Shown in pieces: positions 27,701 to 36,373 of a stretch of 64,000 bases of DNA. This stretch comes from CBDBZL01 sp031399025. GTDB lineage: Bacteria > Pseudomonadota > Alphaproteobacteria > Sphingomonadales > Sphingomonadaceae. Each line of letters starts with the position of its first letter. Position 1 is the first letter of the stretch. Under the pieces are notes generated by a model, which was not told where the DNA came from, made no database searches, and worked only from the letters and a program-made list of their open reading frames with translations. A program made the translations under genes and the position numbers. The DNA lies in the NCBI GenBank assembly GCA_031399025.1, contig JANNOJ010000022.1, positions 158,408-222,407 of the forward strand, in the 5' to 3' direction.

Positions 27701-30470
27701 TACCGGCCTGTTCGACGACACCCGGTCCGACAACAAGGGTCCCGAGCCTGAAGGCATCACCACCGGTGTCTACGGCGATTCGGTGCTGGCGTTCGTGGCA
27801 CTGGAGCGTGGCGGCGGCGGGGTGATGGTCTACGACGTGACCGACCCGCAAGACGTCGAGTTCGTGACCTACCTGCGCAATGTCGGCGACGTGAGCCCCG
27901 AGGGCCTCACGTACATTTCCGCTGCCGACAGCCCGACCGGCCAGCCGGTGCTGGCGGTGTCCAACGAGGTTTCGGGCACGCTCAGCACCTTCGAGATCAC
28001 GCCGGGGGATACCTACACCCTGCAACTGCTGCACTTCGCCGATGCCGAAGCGGGCCTGCTCGCCGCGGAGACCGCGCCCAACCTGGCCGCGCTGGTCGAC
28101 GCCTTCGAGGACGATTACGCCAATTCCATCACCCTGGCGGGCGGCGACAATTACATCCCGGGTCCGTTCTACGCCGCCGGTGCCGACCCCTCGATCGCTT
28201 CCGTCCTGCCGGGCGGCAACACTCAGGGCCGGGTGGACATCGCCCTGCATAACGCGATCGGCGTCCAGGCCTCCACCATCGGCAACCACGAGTACGACTT
28301 CGGCAGCCAGGGTTTTGCCGACGCCTTCCGCCCCGCCGGCACTTGGGTGGGCGCGCAATTCCCTTACCTGTCGGCCAACCTCGATTTCTCGGGCGACGCG
28401 GTGCTCAACCCGGCATTTACCGAAACCTTGGGCGTGAACGGGCTGGAGGAAGCCTCGAGCCTCAACGGTCGCATCGCGCCTTCCGCCATCATCACCGAGA
28501 ACGGCGAGCGGATCGGCCTGGTCGGCGTCACCACCCAGCTGCTCGAGCAGATCAGCTCGCCCACCGGCACCGAGGTCAAGGGCTTCCCCGGCGGCGCGGG
28601 CGCCAATGGCGAGACCGACAACATGCAGCTGCTCGCCATCCAGCTGCAGCCCTACATCGACGATCTCCTCGCCCAGGGCGTCAACAAGATCATCCTGATG
28701 AGCCACCTCCAGCTCATCGGCAACGAACAGGCGCTCGCCCCGCTGCTGGCGGGCGTGGACATCATCCTGGCGGCTGGCTCCAACACCCGCCTGGGCGATG
28801 CCGACGACGAGGCGGTGGCCTTCCCCGGCCACGCCGCCGACTTCGCCGACACCTACCCCATCGTCACCCAGGGGATTGACGGGGGCAACACGCTCATCGT
28901 CAACACCGACAACGAATTCACCTATCTGGGCCGCCTGGTCGTGGATTTCGACGCCCAGGGCGACATCATCGTCGCCAATCTGGCGCAGAACACCGCGGTG
29001 AACGGCGCCTACGCAGCCACCGACGAGAACGTCGCCGAGGCTTACGGCGTCGCCCCGAGCGCCAATATCAGCGTGACCACGACCTCGGGTACGCTGTCGG
29101 CGCTTGCCGCCACGCAGGCGTTGGCCGGCAATGCCTATGCCAACTTCCACTCCGCCGCTTTTCCGGGGGGCGAGGTGCGCGGCCAGCTGGTGCTTGCCCA
29201 GGACAATCGCGACAGCAGCGGCGACGGTACGCTGGTATTCACGGTCACCCTTGCGGGGGCCGACGAGGTGCCGCCGGTGAGCACCTCGGCCTTCGGATCG
29301 GGCCGGATCGTCGTGCTCGCGGATGCCGGCGCCTTCACCTACGATTCCGAGTACACCATCTACAACCTGGCGCAGGCCAACCTGGTTGGAGGGCACATCC
29401 ATATCGGTGCACCCGGGGCCAACGGCCCCGTCGAGGAAGATATCCTCAACGATCCCGGAACGGTGGTCAGCACGGTCGACTACAACCTCGAGGATACCGC
29501 CTTTGCCGACGGGACCAGGGGCGACGCGGTGCAAACGCTCACTGAAGCGGTGCAGAACGTGATCGACGTGAAGTCCAGCAACGTGTTCGGTTACTCCGAT
29601 GTCTACCTGGAGGGCGCCCGCGCGGCGGTGCGCAACCAGGAGACCAATCTGGGCAACCTCACCGCCGATGCCAACGCCGATGCGGCCAAGGATGCGCTGG
29701 GCCTCACCGCGACCGACTACTTGGTCTCGCTGAAGAACGGCGGCGGCATCCGGGCGCAGATCGGCACCGTTTCGGGCACCGGCTCGGACGTGGTGTTCGG
29801 CCCGAACCCGGGCAGCGAGGTCACCCAGCTCGATGTCGAGAACTCGCTGCGGTTCAACAACGCGCTGATGGTGTTCGACACCACCCCGCAGGGCCTGCTC
29901 AACATCCTCAACAACCCCGCGGCCACCACGCCCAACAACGGCGGCTTCCTGCAGATCGGAGGGCTGATGATCAGCTACGATCCCGACCTGGCGGCGGGCA
30001 GCCGGATCCGCGACGTGGCGCTCGTCAACGAGGCCGGCCAGAAGGTTGCGGTGGTCGATGACGGGGTGGTGGTGGCCGGCGCCCCGGCCACGATCACCAT
30101 GGTGGCGCTCAACTTCACCGCGAACGGCGGCGACGGCTACCCGGTCAAGGCCAACGGCAGCAACTTCCGCTTCCTGCTGGACGACGGCACGGTCTCGGCG
30201 CAGGTCGACCCGGCGCTGAACTTCACCGCGACCGGCGTCGTGCCGGCGAACGTTCTGGGAGAGCAGGGCGCGTTCGAGGAGTATCTGTCCGAGAACTTCG
30301 GTTCCCCCGCTTTGGCCTTCGACGAGGCCGAGACCCCCGCCGCGCTCGACCTGCGCATCCAGAACCAGAACCTGCGGGTAGACACGGTGCTCGATCCCGC
30401 GTCGATCGCCGCCGCTCCCGCGGATGGGCCGGCGATGGCCGTGCCGATGCCGGCCGAGGTCTTCGCCTGA
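24744..30470 (+). CDS. Giant multidomain surface/secreted protein with choice-of-anchor I and 5'-nucleotidase domains
   Basis: The 1908-residue protein starts at ATG 24744 behind GGGGGAAG. Residues 1-145 resemble the BapA prefix domain. A hydrophobic stretch (WLVFGALTIGGIALAAAGV, about 148-166) and an Asp/Pro/Thr linker follow. Three Ig-like repeats of about 100 residues (each opening with APxAP...TSL...ITG) lead to a SwmB-like domain (about 492-585), a choice-of-anchor I beta-propeller-like region (about 595-1085) and a metallophosphatase/5'-nucleotidase (LHFADAEAG, GGDNYIPG, GNHEYDFG). Two half CHRD segments interrupt the latter, and the 5'-nucleotidase C-terminal domain ends the protein. 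No RTX tail is visible, so export by the adjacent type I system is inferred from context. Confidence 0.85.
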   Translation: MPLLIRVTSADSKKAFTRRLEDRAATIKLPRDAKLAVIDEATGQVVPVLPKALFNALTGVSAGARGDGQLVLVGEHEGEAVAIIIDAEAAPWPADTALATSEGLDAGSVPVLAEAAAGEARRGSSYELGEDIGNGGAGGVSPVVWLVFGALTIGGIALAAAGVDDDDDTPAPTPTPTPPSTDTAPPAAPSGIDLAAASDTGLRNDDDITSLTTGLVITGNAEPGATVRIFAGGTQLGGTATAAAGSGAFSFTVNLPAGANVITVTATDAAGNVSAASTPLTVTVDTTAPAAPAGLDLAAADDTGVSNSDDLTSLGSGLTITGTAPANTSVQLLSGTTLLGSGPAGATGTFSIDVALPAGASTITATALDPAGNASPASAPLTITVDNTAPAAPLALALAAADDDGSSSTDGVTDVTQDLTITGTAAAGSVVQLFGNGASLGTATADAQGNFTVTFDAPAAGPLAITATATDAAGNASAASAPLALSIGAAPMATNVSIDGNGDIITVYFDEMLDPNSLPAAGQYTLTDSNGSALATVTGAQIVGNRIQLFLATAIDEASGPVLSYTAAPGTLTDLAGNAAPSQSGAITNDLALTGTDGIAIGRTGNLTLAGAEIVAFDPASDRFFVTSGAGLQVIGVDASLNLTLLGTLALGSNDVTSVAVKNGIVAVSVVAAVKTDPGTVFLLDADAAVGPGMVLGSATVGALPDMVTFTPDGTKVLVANEGEQSNAGVTPVVNPEGSVSIIDVTNPAAPVVTTADFTAYNSQLAALQAEGVRLFAGEAGFETITVAQDVEPESISVSADGTTALITLQENNAVAVLDIASATITDIQPLGLKPFLGLPADFSDRDTGIALDTDNPVFGQFMPDAIASFTAADGQVYYIIANEGDDRDDFITPDETSRLSALTLDPAAFPDAAALQGATELGRLTVSNAPGNNGDTDGDGDIDQILTYGARSFSILDGNGNIIFDSGSHIEQFVAQGGAYDATANTGLFDDTRSDNKGPEPEGITTGVYGDSVLAFVALERGGGGVMVYDVTDPQDVEFVTYLRNVGDVSPEGLTYISAADSPTGQPVLAVSNEVSGTLSTFEITPGDTYTLQLLHFADAEAGLLAAETAPNLAALVDAFEDDYANSITLAGGDNYIPGPFYAAGADPSIASVLPGGNTQGRVDIALHNAIGVQASTIGNHEYDFGSQGFADAFRPAGTWVGAQFPYLSANLDFSGDAVLNPAFTETLGVNGLEEASSLNGRIAPSAIITENGERIGLVGVTTQLLEQISSPTGTEVKGFPGGAGANGETDNMQLLAIQLQPYIDDLLAQGVNKIILMSHLQLIGNEQALAPLLAGVDIILAAGSNTRLGDADDEAVAFPGHAADFADTYPIVTQGIDGGNTLIVNTDNEFTYLGRLVVDFDAQGDIIVANLAQNTAVNGAYAATDENVAEAYGVAPSANISVTTTSGTLSALAATQALAGNAYANFHSAAFPGGEVRGQLVLAQDNRDSSGDGTLVFTVTLAGADEVPPVSTSAFGSGRIVVLADAGAFTYDSEYTIYNLAQANLVGGHIHIGAPGANGPVEEDILNDPGTVVSTVDYNLEDTAFADGTRGDAVQTLTEAVQNVIDVKSSNVFGYSDVYLEGARAAVRNQETNLGNLTADANADAAKDALGLTATDYLVSLKNGGGIRAQIGTVSGTGSDVVFGPNPGSEVTQLDVENSLRFNNALMVFDTTPQGLLNILNNPAATTPNNGGFLQIGGLMISYDPDLAAGSRIRDVALVNEAGQKVAVVDDGVVVAGAPATITMVALNFTANGGDGYPVKANGSNFRFLLDDGTVSAQVDPALNFTATGVVPANVLGEQGAFEEYLSENFGSPALAFDEAETPAALDLRIQNQNLRVDTVLDPASIAAAPADGPAMAVPMPAEVFA

Positions 30471-30839
30471 GGCGAGCGGGTGGGGGCGGCCGCCGGCCGG
30501 CCGCCACTTCGCAGGTGGCTGGTTCTCCGGCAGGCAGCCAAATGTCGGCGTGCGGCCGGTAACGCTCAGGCCCGCTGGACCGGCGGCTCGGCTGCTGCGC
30601 GGAAGCCGGCGATGTGGCGATCTGGGCCAAGATGGTGTCTGCGGGTGGTGGCGCTTGGCGAATTGCGCCGTGCGCCCAGGCGAGGAACTGGCGCCTGCCT
30701 GCGGGCCCCTGCCAGCTGTCGCTGGCGTTCTCCATTACGCAGCCGGTCGAGAACAAGCGGGTGATCAGCGCTCGTCGTCGCCGGTGGCGAAGGTGGCCAG
30801 GTATTCGTCGTCCTGCGCCGCACTCTCCCCTTGCCGCCG
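30471..30839. other. Gap between convergent genes, no supported gene
   Basis: The region holds a terminator-like hairpin at its left end. Read on the minus strand, a piece ending DDEYLATFATGDDER looks like a genuine protein C-terminus, but no continuous frame supports a gene. It may be a small decayed gene. Confidence 0.4.
30485..30505. terminator. GC hairpin after the giant protein gene
   Basis: GGCGGCC pairs with GGCCGCC around a 7-base loop, 15 bases after the stop codon of the 1908-residue protein gene. No T-run follows. Confidence 0.45.
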
Positions 30840-32846
30840 TTATCCAAGCTCGAGGATGACCGTCTCGGCGGCCAACCCGTCGCCGACCGCGGCATGAATG
30901 GCGGCCACCGTGCCGCGAGCTTCGGCGCGCAGGATCATCTCCATCTTCATCGCCTCCATCACCGCCAGCGGCTCGCCTAGCTCCACGCTGTCGCCCTGGG
31001 CCACGCGCAATTGGACGAGCAGCCCGGCCATCGGCGCGATGAGCAGCTTGGAACGGTCCGGCGGCACCTTGGCGATCATGTGTGCCGCGATCGGCGCGAG
31101 GCGGGCGGGCAACACGCGGGCCTCGTGGCGCGCGCCGTGCGTGGCGATGGACCAGGCGTTGCGCCGCCGTTCGACCTGCAGGCCCAGGCGCATGCCAGGC
31201 GCGCTCGCCGCCGCCGCACGCATGCCGGGCCGCCAGTCGCAGGTGCCGCGCACGACATGCCCGTCGACCACCGCATGCCCTTGGCCCAGCGTGACATGGA
31301 AGTCGCGCCCGCCGATGGTGACGCTCCAGCTCATCGGCGGCGGCAGATGCCCGTCCAGCTGGCCCGAGATCCGGCGCGCCCGTGCTTCCTGGGTGAACTC
31401 CGTTCCGGCCGCGATGGCGGCAATGGCGCGCAGCAGCTCCTCGGTCGCCGGCGCGCCGTGGAAGCCATCGGGATATTCCTCGGCGATGAAGCCGGTGGTG
31501 AGCGCGCCGGCGCGGAAGCGCGGGTGCTGGACCAGGGCCGAGAGGAAATCGATATTGTGCCGCGGGCCTTCGATGGTGAAGTCGTCGAGCGCACGGACCT
31601 GTCGGTCGGCCGCGGCGTCGCGCGTTTCCCCCCAGGTCACGAGCTTGGCGATCATCGGATCGTAGAACATCGCGATGGTGCCGCCCTCGACCACGCCGTC
31701 ATCGACGCGCACGCCATCGGTGCCGCGCAGCCCGCCGCTCCATGAAGGCGCCGGCGGGCGGTAGCGGCTCACCCGGCCGACCGAGGGCACGAAATTGCGG
31801 TACGGGTCTTCGGCATAGACGCGCGTCTCGATCGCCCAGCCGTCGATGCCGATCTCGTCCTGCGTGAAGGGAAGCGCCTCGCCGGCCGCCACGCGGATCA
31901 TCTGCTCGACCAGGTCCACCCCGGTGATCGCCTCGGTGACCGGGTGCTCGACCTGCAGCCGGGTATTCATCTCGAGGAAGTAGAAGCTCTCCCCCGTGGG
32001 GTCCGCCCCGCTCACGATCAGCTCGACCGTGCCGGCCGAATGATAGCCCACCGCCCGCGCCAGCGCGACCGCCTGCGCCCCCATCGCCGCGCGCATTTCG
32101 GGCGTGACGAAGGGAGAGGGCGCCTCCTCGATCACCTTCTGGTGGCGCCGCTGGATCGAGCATTCGCGCTCGTTCAGGTGGACGATGGTGCCGTGCTTGT
32201 CCCCCAGCACCTGAAACTCGATATGGCGCGGCGCCGCGATGAACTTCTCGATGAACACCCGCTCGTCGCCGAAGGCGTTCAGCCCCTCGCGCTGGGTGGC
32301 GGGAAAGCCTTCCTCCACCTCGGCATCGTTCCAGGCCACGCGCAGCCCCTTGCCGCCGCCGCCCGCGCTGGCCTTGATCATCACCGGGTAGCCGATCCGA
32401 TTGGCCTCGCTCAGCGCCTCGGCGGGCGAGCCGAGCGCCCCGGCGCTGCCCGGCACGATGTTGACCCCCGCCTCGGCCGCGAGCCGCTTGGAGGTGATCT
32501 TGTCGCCCATCGCCGCGATCGCGCTGGCGGACGGCCCGATGAAGGCGATGCCTTCGGCCTCCAGCGCGCGCACGAAGTCCGCCCGCTCGGACAGGAAGCC
32601 GTAGCCCGGATGCACCGCCTCGGCGCCCGTCTGCTGGCACGCCGCGATGATCTTCTTCGACACCAGATAGCTCTCGCCCGCCGGCCCCGGCCCGATCAGC
32701 ACCGCCTCGTCGGCCATCGCCACGTGAGGCGCGAGCGCATCGGCCTCGGAATAGACCGCCACCGTGGCGATCCCCATCCGGCGCGCGGTGGTGATGACCC
32801 GGCAGGCGATCTCGCCGCGATTGGCGATCAGGATCTTGGTGAACAT
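30840..32846 (-). CDS. pccA: Propionyl-CoA carboxylase alpha subunit (biotin carboxylase plus BCCP)
   Basis: The 668-residue protein carries a biotin carboxylase domain (KILIANRGEIACRVI at the N-terminus, the ATP-grasp loop KASAGGGGKGLRV, and EMNTRLQVEHPVTE). A BT linker region and a C-terminal biotin carrier domain with the biotinylation motif EAMKME follow. It would carboxylate biotin for transfer to propionyl-CoA by PccB, which is not in the window. Gene order with scpA and the epimerase makes propionyl-CoA the likely substrate. Acetyl- or methylcrotonyl-CoA would be the alternatives on sequence alone. Confidence 0.93.
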   Translation of the reverse strand: MFTKILIANRGEIACRVITTARRMGIATVAVYSEADALAPHVAMADEAVLIGPGPAGESYLVSKKIIAACQQTGAEAVHPGYGFLSERADFVRALEAEGIAFIGPSASAIAAMGDKITSKRLAAEAGVNIVPGSAGALGSPAEALSEANRIGYPVMIKASAGGGGKGLRVAWNDAEVEEGFPATQREGLNAFGDERVFIEKFIAAPRHIEFQVLGDKHGTIVHLNERECSIQRRHQKVIEEAPSPFVTPEMRAAMGAQAVALARAVGYHSAGTVELIVSGADPTGESFYFLEMNTRLQVEHPVTEAITGVDLVEQMIRVAAGEALPFTQDEIGIDGWAIETRVYAEDPYRNFVPSVGRVSRYRPPAPSWSGGLRGTDGVRVDDGVVEGGTIAMFYDPMIAKLVTWGETRDAAADRQVRALDDFTIEGPRHNIDFLSALVQHPRFRAGALTTGFIAEEYPDGFHGAPATEELLRAIAAIAAGTEFTQEARARRISGQLDGHLPPPMSWSVTIGGRDFHVTLGQGHAVVDGHVVRGTCDWRPGMRAAAASAPGMRLGLQVERRRNAWSIATHGARHEARVLPARLAPIAAHMIAKVPPDRSKLLIAPMAGLLVQLRVAQGDSVELGEPLAVMEAMKMEMILRAEARGTVAAIHAAVGDGLAAETVILELG

Positions 32847-32849
32847 CGC

Positions 32850-33356
32850 TTACATCATCTCTGCAACAGCCAAATAGTAGGCAGCGGGGCTTGCGGGCGA
32901 ATTGTCATCGAGCGAGGTCCGTGCATCCTTGATCGCCCAATCGGACGCGAAGTTGATCTCTTCATTGCCTTCACTAGCATCACGGATCGTCTGAAGTGCA
33001 GCACCTGTCCCTACATCGGTTCCAAATGCCAACGTGAAAGCGGCGATTGCAGCATCGATAACTTCTTTGTTTGGTGTTTCCCCAAATTCGTGCTTAACGA
33101 TGGCAAACGCCGTTCCCAGCAGAGCACCTCGGGCCTTGTCTGATGCGAATGGGTCGACAAACGGGAACTCTCCCTCTCGTTTTCCGATCAGCTCGAATTG
33201 TCTGCTAAGCACCAGATAAAGAGACACACCCGTTCTTTTGGCTGGGTCGTCGATATCGACCGAGAGTGTATTTTCGGCAAACTTCTTCAACTCCCGTAGC
33301 GGATCGAATTGTTGCTTGGGCTTGCCTATTAGCCTGTCAAACCAACCGAAACTCAC
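32850..33356 (-). CDS. Orphan 168-residue protein inside the propionyl-CoA operon
   Basis: I do not recognise this family. The soluble 168-residue protein is predicted mostly helical, with no signal peptide or membrane helix (FDPLRELKKFAENTLS, LLGTAFAIVKHEFGET). It starts at GTG 33354-33356, overlapping the scpA stop (GTGA), behind a GGAGG-like element inside scpA, so it should be translationally coupled. It ends four bases before pccA. Its base composition is visibly lower in GC than the genes on both sides, which suggests a recent insertion into the operon that kept reading continuity. Confidence 0.7.
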   Translation of the reverse strand: MSFGWFDRLIGKPKQQFDPLRELKKFAENTLSVDIDDPAKRTGVSLYLVLSRQFELIGKREGEFPFVDPFASDKARGALLGTAFAIVKHEFGETPNKEVIDAAIAAFTLAFGTDVGTGAALQTIRDASEGNEEINFASDWAIKDARTSLDDNSPASPAAYYLAVAEMM

Positions 33357-35497
33357 TCCGCCGCCTCCTCAAGCCCCTCGCCCGCAGGCGGCATATTGTG
33401 CCCCAGCAACCGCAGCACATCGGCCGCGCATTCCACCACGTTGGAGCCAGGGCCGTAGATGCTCTGCACGCCCGCTTCGCGCAGGAACTCGTAGTCCTGC
33501 GGCGGGATCACGCCGCCCGCGACCACCTTGATGTCGCCGCGGCCCGCCTCGCGCAGCAGCGCGACAAGCTCGGGCACCAGCGTCCTGTGCCCGGCGGCAA
33601 GCGTGCTGGCGCCGACCGCGTCCACGCCTTCCGCCAATGCCAGGTCGCGCGCTTCCTCGGGGGTCTGGAACAGCGGGCCGCTCACCACGGCAAAGCCCAT
33701 GTCGGCAAAGGCCGAGGCGATGACGTTGGCGCCCCGGTCGTGCCCGTCCTGCCCCAGCTTGGCCACCAGCAGCCGCGGCGCCCGGCCCAGCCGCCGCCCC
33801 ACCGCCGCGACGCCTTCCACCACCTGCGCGTAGCGCGGATCGCCCGCATAGGCCTGCGCATACACCCCCCGCACGGGGACGGGCTGCGTGCCGTAGCGGC
33901 CGAACACAGCCTCCAGCGCGCCCGAGATTTCGCCCAGCGTCGCATTCGCCCGCGCCGCATCCACTGCCAGCGCCAGCAGGTTCGCGTTCCCCCGCGCGCC
34001 CGCTTCCAGCGCCGCCAGCGCCGCCCGGCACGCCGCCTCGTCGCGGCTGCCACGCACCGCCTCCAGCCGCGCGATCTGGCTGGCGCGCACCGCGTGGTTG
34101 TCGATCCCCAGCGTCTCCACCGGCGAATGCTCGTCCACGCGGTACTTGTTGACGCCCACGATCACGTCCTCGCCGCGGTCAACCCGCGCCTGGCGCGCGG
34201 CGGCGGCCTCCTCGATCAGCCGCTTGGGCATCCCGCTCGCCACCGCCGCGGTCATCCCGCCGGCCGCATCCACCTCCGCCATCAGCGCGCGCGCCCGGTC
34301 GGCCAGCGCGGCGGTCAGCGCCTCGACGTAGTAGGAGCCTCCCAGCGGATCGATCACCGCGGTGATGCCGGTCTCCTCGGCCAGCACCAGCTGCGTGTTG
34401 CGCGCGATGCGGGCGGAGAAATCGGTCGGCAGCGCCAGCGCCTCGTCGAGCGCATTGGTGTGCAGCGACTGCGTGCCGCCCAGCACCGCCGCCAGCGCCT
34501 CCACCGTGGTGCGGATGACGTTGTTGTATGGGTCGGCCTCCTGCAGCGAGACGCCGCTGGTCTGGCAATGCATGCGCAGCATCTTGGACTTGTCGTCGCG
34601 CGCGCCCAGCCCTTCCATCACCTCGCACCACAGCAGCCGCGCCGCGCGCAGCTTGGCGACCTCCATGAAGAAGTTCATCCCGATGCCGAAGAAGAACGAG
34701 AGGCGCGGCGCGAAGGCGTCCAGCGCCAGCCCCGCGGCCATGGCGTTCTGCGCATATTCCTTGCCGTCGGCGATGGTGAAGGCCAACTCCTGCACCGCGG
34801 TCGCCCCGGCCTCGTGCAGGTGGTAGCCGCTGATCGAGATCGAATTGAAACGCGGCATGTTGTCAGAGGTATAGGCGATGATGTCGCCAACGATCCGCAT
34901 GCTGGGTGCGGGCGGGTAGATGTAGGTGTTGCGGACCATGAACTCCTTGAGGATGTCGTTCTGGATCGTGCCCGAGAGCTGCGCTTGGGCCACCCCGGCG
35001 CGCTCGGCGGCGACGATGTAGAACGCCAGCACCGGCAGCACCGCGCCGTTCATGGTCATCGAGACGCTCATCTCGTCCAGCGGGATGCCGCCGAACAGGA
35101 TCTCCATGTCGCGTACCGTGTCGATGGCGACGCCCGCCTTGCCGACATCGCCCACCACGCGCGGATGGTCGGAATCGTAGCCCCGGTGGGTGGCGAGGTC
35201 GAAGGCGACCGACAGCCCCTTCTGCCCCGCGGCCAGGTTGCGGCGGTAGAAGGCGTTGGAGGCCTCGGCGGTGGAGAAGCCGGCATATTGGCGGATGGTC
35301 CAGGGCCGACCGGGATACATCGAGGCATAGGGCCCGCGGGTGAACGGCGCGAAGCCGGGCAAGCCCGGCCCGTCGGGTGGCAGGTCCTCGGCGGTGTAGA
35401 GCGGCTGGACGGCGATGCCTTCCGGCGTGAGCCGGGGACGGTCGCGGTCTTGCAACTCCCGATCGGCCTTCGCCTGCCATTGCGACTTCTCGACCAT
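33353..35497 (-). CDS. scpA: Methylmalonyl-CoA mutase (single-chain)
   Basis: The adenosylcobalamin enzyme converts (R)-methylmalonyl-CoA to succinyl-CoA. The 714-residue protein has the TIM-barrel substrate domain (RPWTIRQYAGFSTAE near residue 65, FDLATHRGYDSDHPR, SGYHLHEAGA). The C-terminal B12 domain carries the cobalt-ligand motif DGHDRGANVIASAF and the VVAGGVIPPQDYEFL segment. This is a full-length catalytic chain. It sits between the epimerase and the orphan/pccA genes in one minus-strand operon. Confidence 0.97.
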   Translation of the reverse strand: MVEKSQWQAKADRELQDRDRPRLTPEGIAVQPLYTAEDLPPDGPGLPGFAPFTRGPYASMYPGRPWTIRQYAGFSTAEASNAFYRRNLAAGQKGLSVAFDLATHRGYDSDHPRVVGDVGKAGVAIDTVRDMEILFGGIPLDEMSVSMTMNGAVLPVLAFYIVAAERAGVAQAQLSGTIQNDILKEFMVRNTYIYPPAPSMRIVGDIIAYTSDNMPRFNSISISGYHLHEAGATAVQELAFTIADGKEYAQNAMAAGLALDAFAPRLSFFFGIGMNFFMEVAKLRAARLLWCEVMEGLGARDDKSKMLRMHCQTSGVSLQEADPYNNVIRTTVEALAAVLGGTQSLHTNALDEALALPTDFSARIARNTQLVLAEETGITAVIDPLGGSYYVEALTAALADRARALMAEVDAAGGMTAAVASGMPKRLIEEAAAARQARVDRGEDVIVGVNKYRVDEHSPVETLGIDNHAVRASQIARLEAVRGSRDEAACRAALAALEAGARGNANLLALAVDAARANATLGEISGALEAVFGRYGTQPVPVRGVYAQAYAGDPRYAQVVEGVAAVGRRLGRAPRLLVAKLGQDGHDRGANVIASAFADMGFAVVSGPLFQTPEEARDLALAEGVDAVGASTLAAGHRTLVPELVALLREAGRGDIKVVAGGVIPPQDYEFLREAGVQSIYGPGSNVVECAADVLRLLGHNMPPAGEGLEEAAE

Positions 35498-35505
35498 TCC
35501 CGACC

Positions 35506-35934
35506 CTATCCGCTCGCCCGGAGCTTTGCCGGCGGCTCCATGATCTCGGTCAGAATCCCCTTCATGTCGCGGGGGTGGACAAAGAATACGGGCGTACCGT
35601 GCGCGCCGATGCGAGTGGGTCCGAGAACGCGCTTGCCGAGTTCCTCGAAGGCGGTGCGTGCGGCCTCGATATCCGGCACCTCGAAGGCGAGGTGATGCTG
35701 CCCGCCGTTAGGGTTCTTCTCCAAGAAGGCGGCGAGCGGCGAATTTTGGCCAAGCGGTTCCAGCAGCTCGATTTGCGTGTTGGGTGTTTCGACGAAACAG
35801 ATGCGTACGCCTTGTTCGCGCAGGTCAAACGGCTCCTGGACCACGGCTGCGCCCATCACGTCGCGCCAGAACGAGATCGCTGCCGTGACGTCGGGTACAG
35901 CGACGCCAACGTGGTTGAGCCGGCCCAGTTTCAT
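35506..35934 (-). CDS. mce: Methylmalonyl-CoA epimerase
   Basis: The 142-residue VOC-fold protein starts at ATG 35932-35934. It carries the metal-binding pattern LNHVGVAV, Glu in IELLEPLG, GQHHLAFEV and a final Glu in LTEIMEP. The epimerase interconverts (S)- and (R)-methylmalonyl-CoA, linking PccA/PccB to ScpA. It lies eight bases upstream of scpA. The open frame continues further upstream, but the family start and length fit this Met. Confidence 0.95.
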   Translation of the reverse strand: MKLGRLNHVGVAVPDVTAAISFWRDVMGAAVVQEPFDLREQGVRICFVETPNTQIELLEPLGQNSPLAAFLEKNPNGGQHHLAFEVPDIEAARTAFEELGKRVLGPTRIGAHGTPVFFVHPRDMKGILTEIMEPPAKLRASG

Positions 35935-35966
35935 CGCTCGCCCTTTCCGATTGTGAGGGGTGCAGC

Positions 35967-36330
35967 CTAGCCCAGTCCGGCCGCGGACACCAAGGCGCCG
36001 ATATCGTCGATGACGCGGTCGGGGGTGTTCTGCGCCGGCGGCTCGGCCCGTTGCGCCGCGCCGATCGAACCGCCGGCGACCGGCGTGGCCCGTGCGCCGC
36101 CCGCGCGCGCCATCTGCATCGTGGCGGTGGCATCGTCGCCCGCCACCCCACGTTCGCACCATCGCGGCCGAGCCGGTCGGCGATCAAGCGCATCGCCGGG
36201 GCCGAGCCTTGCCGGTCACTTGGGGCTCGCGGCCGGTCACCCGTGCGATCGCCGCGCCATCCGGCCGATCGCCTGGTCGGAGATCTCGGGAAAGGCCTCC
36301 TTGCCTCGACGCGGCTACTGGACGCCGACG
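35967..36330 (-). pseudogene. Decayed HAD-family hydrolase (phosphatase-like) C-terminal part
   Basis: On the minus strand, pieces in different frames assemble into a HAD-like tail. EAFPEISDQAIGRMARRSHG runs into a stop. RLIADRLGRDGANV follows in another frame. After a further shift, the motif IV-like GDDATATMQMARAGGARAT runs to RVIDDIGALVSAAGLG and a stop at 35967. At least two frameshifts and one stop make it a pseudogene. The start is not found. Confidence 0.5.
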
Positions 36331-36373
36331 GCAACCCTCGGCTAGGCGATTGCAAAACAATGAGGAGGGGCGG

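Noticed and set aside
25632..29534. 1300-residue open frame antisense to the giant surface protein
   Set aside because: It is the mirror of a GC-rich coding frame with no domains of its own, while the plus strand shows clear domain structure.
33266..35695. 809-residue open frame antisense to scpA
   Set aside because: scpA is certain on the other strand. The antisense translation is rich in Arg/His/Gly with no family pattern.
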